NCBI GenBank assembly: GCA_946406115.1
Contig: OX291544.1
Location: 6,510,001-6,574,000, forward strand
Origin: Apoda limacodes
Lineage: Eukaryota; Arthropoda; Insecta; Lepidoptera; Limacodidae
Reading direction: 5' to 3'
DNA length: 64,000 nt
Part shown: piece after piece, positions 54,440-64,000 of the stretch
How positions within the stretch are numbered: the first letter of the stretch is position 1
Layout: the number at the start of each line of letters is the position of its first letter
Made by a program: the position numbers and the translations under genes
The notes under the pieces: model-generated
Databases searched by the model: none
What the model was told of the DNA's origin: nothing
Seen by the model: only the letters and a program-made list of their open reading frames with translations

Positions 54440-56379
54440 GCTTTCTAGTTATTTCGTTTATTCCATTTTTATATTTTGACGAAGCACTTTATATTTTTTC
54501 TCTTTTCCATTTAAATAGGTTTAATATTCGTTCTTATTTTGAACAGTTATAATGAAAAACATACTATTACCATCCTATCCAAATCTTAGGATCAGTTGCA
54601 TAAATTTTGCTGGTACAATTTTGGAAACTGTAGTTGGTCCAATTTATTGGACATAGTAGTTTTGCGGTTCTGTTAGAAAACCTATACCAATTAATATAAG
54701 CAAGCAGACAATAAAACAAACCTATAAATTATGTTTTTTTTCTAAATGATTACATTAAAAAATATCTAACCTTTTACACAAATAACCTCCTCATACAAAA
54801 CTTAAATAACAATGACCCTAAATGAACCTAAAATCAAGTTTTTACTGTCAGGTCGTAATTATGTCAGTAGTAGAAACGTATTCGTGAAGGGACAGCGGTA
54901 CTTTGGTCGATGCCTTTGATGTTGCCAGTGAAGAATAAAACGTACGAACAAGCAGGGGTCAAACAAGTAAGCAGCGGCGGTATCAATAGGCAAGACAGTG
55001 GTCAAAAAACGGCAGATCGAGATGAGTAGCTGTAAACACAATGTGAGTACGACTGAGGTACGGCGCGTGGCAGCACGGAGATGTACTTATTGTAAGCGTC
55101 ATCGCTGGTAGCAGTTGTCTCACTTTCACCTGTTGCTAATGTTACTGTACTACTCTAACCCACCGACACAAACTAGAGAGAGTGAGATAGCAAAATTTTT
55201 TTACCTGAACATTTTTTCATGGTAAAAATCACAACAATGAAATCATATCTATTGGGTTTTTCTAATTAAATGCATGCATCTACAAATTCAAAGAATTTAG
55301 AATTTAAGTTTAATTATGTTTTACTCAAATCCATCATAACGCAAAAAAATTAAAGATTTAAATAAAATACAATAATTATTCTTTTTCCTTAAAAATGCCT
55401 TAATTTACTTTGAAGGTCAGTTACAGAAAATAAACCCCTGATAACCTTATTTTTATTTGGCCTTGTTTTAAAGTTTAATGTCTTAGGAACTTTTTAAAAT
55501 TACAATGAACCCAAAATCTCCCCATTTAATTTTTTTTTGATACTTTGAAAATTTGTGAGTACTGAGCTCAAACCTTATTTTGAACTTTCGAATAAATTCT
55601 AAGTAAGTTCTGCAATTCCTAGATAAACCATATTTTTTAGGGGTTTAGGTTAGACTATGCTTATTAGTTATCACAAAAAAACTGAACCAGAAATGTTCAA
55701 CCGAACGAGAAAAAAATCGAAAACTGATGTTAGATGAAAATTACGAAAAAAATCATTAAAAAAATTCTATCTCGAAAACTACGAAAAATCGTAGAACATA
55801 AATGGGGGTGATTCAGATACTCGTTATCATAAAGTATCTAAATTTTACGTTTGAACGTCAACTCCCCGGCCACCCTGTATAAAATCCCACTGATATCTAT
55901 GTTCCCTTGTCTGTTCTAAAATACATAATTGTATTACACAGAATGATCATTCAATCCCCCTCCCTTGCCCCGCATTTTATTTTATTTCCCGGTACTCATG
56001 CAAAAGGTTCGTACGGCGCGGGGCGCGTTAAGGTTGTCTTGCCTGAACAATGGCTTGCTTGCTATAAGCGGGTTCAGCTGACGAATTCCGCCAAAACAGT
56101 AGCCAGCACTATCAATTACTCACATATTTTCGCGTGTGCAGTATTTTGTTTATTTTAGTAACCCACAGAACCTAAATGGAAGAGCTTTACATTGTCCCAT
56201 AAGACTTAAAAAAAAACTGATTAAATACCTGCTTTTCATACTGTATGTGTGTGTGTGTCAACTATTTATCTTAGTTTGACCTTACATGTATTATTTGATG
56301 TTACGTACATTTATGTAAATTTCACTTTTCGAAATAACACGTCCAACATTCTAGTGCGACATTGCGTCATTATATGATG
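54440..56379. other. Gene-free stretch 5' of catalase 2
   Basis: No gene is recognised. GC-richer patches lie at about 54840-55140 and 55970-56110. The first could hold promoter or 5' UTR sequence of catalase 2. CCGGCCACCCTGTATAAAAT near 55866 looks like the end of a dispersed repeat. Confidence 0.35.
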
Positions 56380-56712
56380 TTACTAAAAATTTACGGTTTT
56401 TGCAATTTTTCCTTTATCTTTACTATAAAAAGTTGCTTCGTAGCAAATTTTAAGATTCTGAGTTCACGGGACCCTTGTAGGGTTTGATTTCCTTAAGAGT
56501 TTCGAAAATTTCCGGCATAAACGGCTGTATCTTTTGATTTTTCCCAGCTCCAAGGCACAGTAAACCTGAGTATTTGATATAAATTTTAGCTTGATACCTG
56601 CACGCGTTACTGAGAAAAAGGATCTTGACAGACAGACGGACGGACTAACAACAAAGTGATCCTAAAAGGTTTCCGTTTTTTTTTCTTTTGCGGTACGGAA
56701 CCCTAAAAATAA
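56380..56712 (+). repeat. Interspersed repeat, 3'-complete copy
   Basis: Runs through ACGGGACCCTTGTAGGGTTT, TTGATACCTGCACGCG, GACAGACAGACGGACGGACT and AAAGTGATCCTAAAAGGTTT to TTTTGCGGTACGGAACCCTA AAAA. It is the same repeat class as 56795-57083. Confidence 0.6.
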
Positions 56713-56794
56713 ATGCGAACAAATGTAGGAACTACTAACTAATCTAGGAACTTTAACTACACTCCAGTTACTCCAGGGGGCTGCCAGTTACAAA

Positions 56795-57083
56795 AAAAAT
56801 TGGCCAAGTGTGAGTCGGACTCGCGCACGAAGGGTTCCGTACCATACCTATAAAAAAAGGGGGAAAAATCACGTTTGTTATATGGGAGCCCCCTGTAATA
56901 TTTATTCTATTCTGTTTTTTAGTATTTGTTGTTATAGCAGCAATAGAAATACATCTTCTGTGAAAATTTAAACTGTCTAACTATTGCGGTTCATGAGATA
57001 CCGCCTGGTGATAGACGGACGGACAGCGGGGTCTTAGTAATAAGGTACCGCTACTTACCCTTTGGGATAGAACCCTAAAAAAT
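56795..57083 (+). repeat. Interspersed repeat, complete copy
   Basis: Starts AATTGGCCAAGTGTGAGTCGG, with GCACGAAGGGTTCCGTACCA, GTTATATGGGAGCCCCC, CTAACTATTGCGGTTCATGAG, GATAGACGGACGGACAGCGG and GGTACCGCTACTTACCC, ending TTTGGGATAGAACCCTAAAAA. The ends are partly inverted (GGTTCCGTACC / GATAGAACCC). This is a very common lepidopteran non-coding repeat. Confidence 0.7.
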
Positions 57084-57199
57084 ATAACAAACGACCGTGT
57101 GTCTTATGCCCCACCACAAACAAGCGCTCTATTTTCGATCTGTCCCTCTTGGAATCAAGATAAAGATTCGTAAACGATGCTTAAACGCCTCCCGGCTAT

Positions 57200-57700
57200 T
57201 TTTATTTCCACAGTTAACATTAATCTTTGCATTGCAGCATCACAACATACTTTAAGCACAAATAATATAAACGAATGCATATTGAACGCGAACGGCGGGC
57301 GCTGTCAGTAAGATCAAATATGATAGCTCGCAGGTTTGCACGTTGCTCGTGTCAAGTAAAAATAACACTCTTCCGAGCCTTTTGTACATGTTTTTACACG
57401 TGCTGCCTGTGGGTCACACATACGCGACGAGCAATTGACGCCCTTCGCGTTCAATATAATAACGCATTCAGGGCGCTGTTGAGGCTGCCTCGCTTCTGCA
57501 GCGCGTCGAGGATGTTCACTGAATCGCGTGTAGAGACTGCTTTCGGACAATCATGCGTAGGAGGGCAGCCTCGACGGCGCGGAGGACGAGGGCCAGCGTC
57601 AACGGCCTCCTGAGTGTGGTTGCGGACCGCATGGATGTTCCATTTTTGGGACACAGGATGTTCTTGCATGCACCAGTGCCCCACAACTATTTTGCTTACA
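57200..57700 (+). pseudogene. Fragment of the second LINE family
   Basis: Encodes HIERERRALSVRSNMIARRF, ARCSCQVKITLFRAFCTCFY and DALRVQYNNAFRALLRLPRF, parallel to the C-terminal part of the LINE at 27768-29281. Here the segment spans the point where that copy is frameshifted, showing the original frame. It breaks after CSASRMFTESRVE, then continues worn to about 57700. Confidence 0.75.
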
Positions 57701-59446
57701 GCTAATTTTATTTTATTTTATTTTATATTACGTGTACTAACATAGCTCTATAAAATTTTAGTAACAAAATTGGATACAAATATCTGACTAAAAATTTAAA
57801 ATTTAAATTAAAAAAATATAATTTTTATTATTATTGTTGTTTACTAATTTCGAAGGACGAACCCTATACGTCGCCTAGCTAATATGGGACCTTGGTATCG
57901 AAACGGGCTGAAGAAATGGTGGGATGTAAGAGACTTTCGATTATGGAAACCCCGTCGAAGACGGGCTATTATATATATAGTTAATGAGACACACCCGTGC
58001 CCTTGAATAAATGTAGATAAATGTTTTTTTTTTAAATTACTGGAGTTATATCTTCTATTGAACGATTAAATATTTATACTGTATTAGCCACAGTTTTTTG
58101 TTAAATAATAAAATCAGTGTAGTATTTTGCGATAGCCGTAAACGAACTAAGTATTTTAGATCTTATTTTACAATTGTTGTTGTTGTTTCATCGATTCTAC
58201 AAATTATTTGTTACCGTAATAAATTAACTTGACAGTTTTCACCGGTGAATAATTCACTGTGTAACCTAAAATTAAGGTGAAATAATAATCAAGTATTTTT
58301 TTGGGCTGACGAGATTCCAGCCGATCGCTGAAACCTTTAGTTGTTTGTATGTTTTCTTTAACTTCGAATTTTAGATTCCTCCATTTGTTTGTATTGTGTG
58401 TTGATCTAATAAGCTGTAATTAGTTTTAACCGCCTATAAGGTGGTTGTTGAAAGTTGAATTTTCTTCTCCTCTAAGGGTGTTGGGCAAAACCCGACCATA
58501 ACTAACTGCCCCATATAAGTTTGTTAAGAAAATAGTCAAAATTTCAATAATAAATTTTTCTTTCTTGCTTTGAATTATATACTAGTAAAGTAGTTTTTCG
58601 TTTAATACCTGGTTTTCTTTTACTTCTCCTTTTCCACGTATATAAGTTGATACAAGGTGCATCTACCTATGAACTCAACTATTTAGTCAGTTCTCGTAAG
58701 AAACGCTTTTAGGCTTACATAAGGTTTTACAAAAGGGGGAACCGTTACATTATAGAAAGTAAATGGTTCAATAGGCATTTATATATTATTATTTCACTAT
58801 AACATAGAGCTTCTGACTATTAGTTAACAAATTATATAAAATAAACCACTTTGTTTAATACTACTATACTTTTATTTAATAAAACTTGTCACAGTAAACT
58901 TATATTGAAAATTTAGGATATTTTTTTGTTTCGAAAAATAAAGTGTTACTTTAAAATAGAATGCATCCGTATATCTTAATGTAGAGTATCTAAGTCTATA
59001 AAAATATTGATCAACCTAGTTAAAGCCGCGTCTCCTGCTCGTGTTTCGCCAAGGCATTACACAAAAACATTGTTTCGCTAATCATTTTTGTTGTTAAAAC
59101 TTTGTTGATTTTAACAATGTTTTTGTTTCCACGCTCGACGGAAAACATAAAAAAAGTTTTACCCGCGCGAGGGTAGGGGGGCGGGGCACAATCAGTTATT
59201 TCGATCGTATACATGATCTGTGGTAATCAAATGTTTTCTCCTTGATAATATTGAATCTACTAAATCTACTATTTCTAAAACTGAAAATACGTCTTCTACT
59301 CTTAAAGTCATTTTGAAAGTAAACTTTTTTAAAAACATCAAACAACAATACCAAAGCAGAAGACAACACGTCCATTAAACAACTATTGAAACGATTTGGT
59401 GTTACGTACGAGGTAAGTTTGGTTGAATTTTTTTTTTGATTTCCCG
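57701..59446. other. Gene-free stretch
   Basis: AT-rich. A GC-richer block at 57880-57970 ahead of GAATAAATG and a T-run could be a retroposon 3' end, not identified. No gene. Confidence 0.35.
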
Positions 59447-59692
59447 CTTGTATAATAGGATGTGTTATGAGGAAATGTTTAAAATGATGCCCACAGCCAC
59501 TAATAATATCGCACTGCTCGTTATCCTCACACCTTAGATCGTTAAATGGTAACTTGAGTTAGGTTTCAGAGGCACTTTCTCCCGCGAACGCTAGGGTTGT
59601 AGGATGAGCTTCCTGCCAAGGACTTTTAGGAGAGTCTTTACGGACTACAACAAAAACGCAAGAAGGCAACGTGCGAGTGACGCCCCTGGTGT

Positions 59693-61694
59693 TGTGACGA
59701 TACCATATTTATGCCTTAACATTTTCGTAATACAATGTGTTTATTCAAGTTTTAGCGCGAAGATTTTCATTAGTAAACAATTCTCAATGACGTACTACCA
59801 ATAGCAAAATGCATCTTTAAATTAGAATGGCGCGTTCAAATATTCAAGTTCAGTAATTTTATACATTAGATGAGAAATTATTATTTATTTTATGAAAGGT
59901 TTAAAGCTAACAAAATATAAGTACAAATGAGTAAAATGTAAAATGTTAAGTTATGAACTTACGAATCATAGACATCAACACGGAATTAATTGTTAAATGT
60001 AGGTAGTAATCTAACTTCCGATTTATGAATTCTGACTCAGACAAAATAAAGTTGCGTAAAATTTTGAGCCTGTGGCGCGGGAATGAATGTTTTAAAGCTA
60101 ACTATGATTGGGTGTTTGATTGAAACTAAAGTTTGGTTGGAGAATGTTTTAAAAGCGTTGATTGGTGGTTTGTCTGAATGTATGTGATTAGTGGTAGTTT
60201 TAAGACGAGCGCTGATTGGGAGATTTATAATGTTGAATAGAACCGCGAAAGTTTAAGTTACTTAGAACTTTTATAAAATTTAAAACACCCGCGAAACTTA
60301 CCTAAGTGAGTCGTTTAACAACCATAAGGGAAGCCTAATACAATAAATAATCTAACAATAATAAAGGGTAGTTGTTTTGGTTTTCACGTATTCTGTATAA
60401 TGGTATGACGTGTTAGTTTATTTGAAATTACCCGGCTTTGTTAAAACTTTACGAACATTTAGAACATAATATTAATATTCTAATACTTTGGGATAGTTAG
60501 GCCGTTTTATCTAGACCGTTCATACTAATCTAGGACTCTATAATAGGACCCCAACCAACATAACTAGAATTATACTAAAAATACTTTTTCTTTGTTAAAA
60601 TTAGTTAAGGCCGGACATCTGTCCGGAATATGAAATAGGATGGAGGGGTTTGAAATGTAGGAAGGGAGAAGGTTGTTAGAGAGGGGTTAGTGGTGATAAA
60701 AGTGCGTGGTCCCATACATACAGAACATTCAATTGCCGTCGTTAAAATTGTCGAAACGCTGCCCGAAAAGGAGGAAATCATGGTCTACGCTTGTGTCACT
60801 AAACGCTACCAGGTGGAGTTAACTACAGCCACATTGTACCAGCAGTACTGGTTAGTAAATACTTTTACAGTGAAAATATTGTATGTTCGTTGTGAAATTC
60901 TTTAGGTTGTGTTTTAAAAATATCCATCGTAATGAGTTCGCCTTTTTTGCCGATTAGAAATTTATGGTTGAAAGAAATCTCAATCACCTCAGTTGGAAAG
61001 ATTGTATTGATGGACTGCCAAGAGATACAGTAATTACTATGTGTAATCCATGTCCAAACTTAGCTGCGTTAGTAGGGTTTTACTATTTTGGCTGGTTAGC
61101 TAGTGAAGGTGAGCGCTAATGTACACTGTAAGGGGGCGCCCCTTAAACCTACTTTCAGGTCCTGAACGCTTAGCTACCTGGTTCCCACACTACAAAACGA
61201 ATGGATTTAGCATTAGTATAGATTTTACTTTCAAATGTGGAAGTAGCATCAATTAGGGTTCCTTTGTGTAGGGATAACGGAAAATCATATAACTCATTAG
61301 TACTTGTGTCCCTTTAGTTCTAATATTCGCGTATTTGCTTTTATTAGGAGGTTTTGTACTGACTTTAGAAATGGTGAAAAATTCAAAGTGGACATTATTT
61401 ATGATCGTAGATTTAGCTATATTTATTTCTTGATTAATTTCTTTTACGCTTATTTGTATACTGCTGTTTGCTATATTACTCTGACGTACCTCTAAAACAA
61501 CTGGGTTACTACTTATTTAACACAACGGTTTTTGGGTCCTACCACTTTTGACGATCACGCTTGGTCAAATTAAAATACTTCTCTACTATTATTATTAATT
61601 ATTAGATTCTTTTGATTTCTCTCTGAGTGAGTGTTGATGCTTATAATGTTTCTTAGAAAAAATTATATTTTTGAGTAAGAAAGTTACGTTACAG
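59693..61694 (-). mobile_element. Unclassified DNA element, copy 2 (inverted)
   Basis: An inverted relative of 39147-40681. It starts TGTGACGATACCATATTTAT and ends AAAGTTACGTTACA. Long matching stretches include GGTTTGTCTGAATGTATGTG, TAATTGTTAAATGTAGGTAG and CCTACTTTCAGGTCCTGAAC. It carries 362 bp more than copy 1 at 60708-61069. The right ~130 bp is diverged. GTGTT occurs on both sides. Superfamily unknown. Confidence 0.72.
60708..61069 (+). other. Extra segment inside element copy 2, with coding-like frames
   Basis: Absent from copy 1 and bounded by TGCGT at 60703-60707 and 61065-61069. One frame encodes SIAVVKIVETLPEKEEIMVY, ACVTKRYQVELTTATLYQQY before a stop. A second encodes FMVERNLNHLSWKDCIDGLP and TMCNPCPNLAALVG. 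It may be the remains of the element's own protein or of captured host exons. I do not recognise either peptide. Confidence 0.45.
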
Positions 61695-61770
61695 TGTTAC
61701 AAGCTGTTCATAAGCAGCGGTGAACGCTTATCTTAGCTTGATTGCGACCTTAGTTGTATAAAAAGAATTA

Positions 61771-63074
61771 CACTGTGTTTTCAGTTGCCACATCATAAAC
61801 TGATATTATCATAACATAATTCAAATAATGTAACTTTGTCGACCGAAACCTACATTTTGTTATTGAATCGTCTGTATAAAAGAATTTTGTGAAGGTTAAA
61901 TATTAAAAAAAAAACATCAAAATCGGTTCAGAAATGCTTGAGATAAGAAAATAATACATAAGGATACAAAAATAACGCCTACCTTTGAGCTATAGCTGAG
62001 AGAGTATAATGTTCTCATACAGGGACTGGGTCTTTATATACATTTCTCTTTACGTACATACTTACCTAATCAACTGGTATTATTGTTATAACAAGTGTTA
62101 TACTTAGTTGTTAACGTAAAATATTATTTTTACATAAAAATTGTGATTTATTTGCATTTTGACATGCATGTTACGTCCCAGATTCGACACGTACGTAATA
62201 TACACGTAGTAATTTTAGTTTTTGCCAGCGTCTCCGCCCAAACTAAATTTAGTTTCCGGCTTGAGATTCCTACGGCAACTCCTTGATTATACTAAAGAAG
62301 TTTTCTCCAGCAAACTAAAGTTGTAGCTATATATTTGTTCTAGTGGGATTGGGTGAATAGAAAATATGACAGTATAGAAGTGAAATTTGTTTAGGATTTT
62401 TATTCTATTTCCCTTAGCTTAGGACCCAGGCCCTGAGATTCCTTGCTCTAAAGTATTGGGTAAAACGTTTCAGTTTCTATTCATTTTACGGGGTTCATCT
62501 TTTTATTTTAGGAGGGTTACATATTATGTGCATGTGTGGCTTTCATAGAAAAACATATTACCTACTTCGTAAGAACCGGGCTAAAAGCGTCATTAAATGA
62601 ACGTTGCTTTTTGTACGGCGGTGTTAAAAATTAACACCACGAGGCATGACCAATATGATGATTTCATTGATTAGCGTCAGTGTTGCGAGTTTACTATGTA
62701 AACGTAGTTTTGAAAAAAAAACCAGATGGCGCTATTTTTTAGTATGAATACAGAATTTGATAACAATTACTTGGCCAAATCTTTACTTTTTCAAGTTCCG
62801 TACACAAGGGGTGCCAGTAAATCCTATTACTAAGCCTGCACTGTCTGTCGGCTAGTATGTCCTACCTTAGATGACATCTATCTTTTGATTTTACTAAAGA
62901 AGTTTGCTATAGCAAGCTACAGCTGTGATATGTCAACTGTATAGTTCGTTTAACACGCTCACTGCGGGAGCCTAAAAGTCCATCTTGAATTCAAGTACGT
63001 TACGAGACATACATAGTGCACCCCGTTATGTGCTACTCCATTAAGCGTTACGGGAATAAAACTACCCCACACAC
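61771..63074. other. Gene-free stretch
   Basis: AT-rich. Two related short motifs (CTAAAGAAGTTT..C.AGCAA at 62296 and 62894) hint at a repeat. GCGTCTCCGCCCAAAC and TTGAGATTCCTACGGCAACTC near 62225-62282 look like part, in reverse, of the repeat at 17745-18125. Confidence 0.35.
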
Positions 63075-64000
63075 CTACGTGGGATACTCCAAAAGTTTTG
63101 AATAACTAAAACACTAACTTCTATGGATAAAACATTTTAATTAAATATTTTTAAAGAACTCTCCACCAGCCAGTATACAAAGGTTCATGCGTCTGAACTA
63201 ATTTTCGAAACATTTTTTCCAGTCCGCCGCAGACACCTCTGCCACGGTCTTCTCGAACGCTGCTAGCGTGTCTTCCGGCGATGAAAACTGAAAAAATCAG
63301 CGGAAAGGGATATCCCCTTTTTATTTAAGGAACTAAAAAAAAAGGCACACGGTGCCAGATCAGGACAGGAGTGTGACCCAAGACTCTGACCGGTGTGGTG
63401 TCCAGAAGTCCCTCGTTTTGAACGCTGAGTGCGCGGGTGCGTTGTCATGGTGAAACAGTACCCCATGGAGCCCGGTGTTCGGTCGCTTGTTACTCATTGC
63501 AGACAAACTTTCTGGCAGGCATTTTGTGGAATACCATTCGGCGTTGATGCTGCTTTGCTCTCGTAATGGAATTGAAACCAGATACCCCGTCAAAGTGAAG
63601 AAACTAGCAATCAAAATTTTCCCTGCGCTTCTCGATCGCTTAGCTTTCGTAGGCGTTGGTTGGTTTTGAAACAGTCAAACTGTTGACTGACCCTTTGTTT
63701 CTGTATCGTATTGATAAATCCAGGATTCACCTGCCACAATTTCGTAAACGCGCCGAGATGAGCCTGTTCCAAATTTTTGAATCATATCACGCCACCAGTC
63801 CACACGGGCCTGCTTCTGAGCTTTGGTGAGGTTGTGCGGCACCCAGCGCGAAACTATCCTCCTCACGCGAAGGTGCTCGTGTAAAATCTTGTCAACGCTG
63901 TTCATTGCCCAAAGTAAGGCGACCGCGCTTGAACTCGCTATGCCAAGTTGCTTTTGAAGGTCTTTCAGTCATAGAATCCATTTGAAGTCGATCAAATGAC
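63075..64000 (-). pseudogene. Mariner transposase, defective, running off the window
   Basis: Minus-strand pieces in order: HEHLRVRRIVSRWVPHNLTK, then the first catalytic block EIVAGESWIYQYDTETK, where the family has TGDES and the Asp is lost. Then HHDNAPAHSAF keeps the second Asp. DLAPCAFFFSSL has Ala where the third Asp of the D,D34D triad should be. The C-terminus reads FSSPEDTLAAFEKTVAEVSA, DWKKCFEN, stop, RRMNLCILAGGEFFKNI. There are several frameshifts. GTGGGATACTCCAAAAGTTT at about 63079 may be part of the 3' terminal repeat. The 5' end lies outside. Confidence 0.85.

Larger units (their letters stand above)
59447..61770 (+). mobile_element. CR1-like copy J, 3' part, split by DNA element
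   Basis: 59447-59692 matches the last ~90 codons (degenerate). GCAACGTGCGAGTGACGCCC, CTGGTGTT leads to the insertion point, and the tail resumes at about 61695 with GTGTTACAAGCTGTTCATAA and GCGGTGAACGCTTATC, much diverged. An inserted element sits between, bracketed by GTGTT. Confidence 0.7.

Noticed and set aside
1..64000. tRNA genes
   Set aside because: I looked for A and B box patterns and found no convincing cloverleaf. A tRNA search program would be needed to exclude them.

Overview
This is eukaryotic, AT-rich DNA from an insect, almost certainly a moth or butterfly (Lepidoptera). The evidence is the repeat content. Many copies of a CR1/Jockey-type retroposon end in the tail GGCGGACCGT...TTTGCCACCTTAGTGGTAT plus an A-tract. 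There are also RTE, BEL/Pao, mariner and pogo remnants, and several short interspersed repeats common in moth genomes, such as the GGCCAAGTGTGAGTCGGACT...AACCCTAAAAA unit. No tRNA, intact rRNA gene, CRISPR array, bacterial operon or virus was recognised.

Only two host genes are convincing, both on the minus strand and arranged in tandem. They encode secreted catalase-like proteins, each 514 codons long and each with one coding intron at the same place and phase. Gene 2 (upstream) has exon 1 at 54239-54355 and exon 2 at 45980-47407, with a 6.8 kb intron. Gene 1 (downstream) has a 34-codon exon 1 at 32631-32732 and exon 2 at 6550-7992, with a 24.6 kb intron full of mobile elements. Both keep the distal histidine and the proximal heme tyrosine, but both have Phe where typical catalases have the heme-pocket asparagine.

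Layout. 1-6.3 kb: repeats and a nearly open CR1-like copy. 6.5-8.0 kb: catalase 1 exon 2. 8-32.6 kb: catalase 1 intron. It holds a LINE relic split by a TTA-flanked MITE, a 5S-rRNA-derived fragment, a Pao element split into gag (12.1-12.9 kb) and protease (17.2-17.7 kb), a pure 416-bp (AAAC)n tract, a 1.6 kb foldback element, RTE, pogo and mariner relics, a CR1-like copy with an 829-codon open frame (20.9-23.5 kb), and another copy split by a different LINE (27.4-30.8 kb). 32.7-45.9 kb: intergenic, mostly decayed CR1-like copies, one split by an unclassified DNA element. 46-54.4 kb: catalase 2, whose intron holds a CR1-like copy carrying a truncated BEL/Pao element. 54.4-64 kb: repeats, a second copy of the DNA element and the 3' part of a mariner.

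The main story is nested insertion into a catalase-like gene pair. At least five host-element/insert pairs can be read, some with target-site duplications. The least explained pieces are the foldback element, the 1.5-2 kb DNA element with a 362-bp ORF-bearing segment, and a 76-codon open frame at 35.06-35.29 kb.
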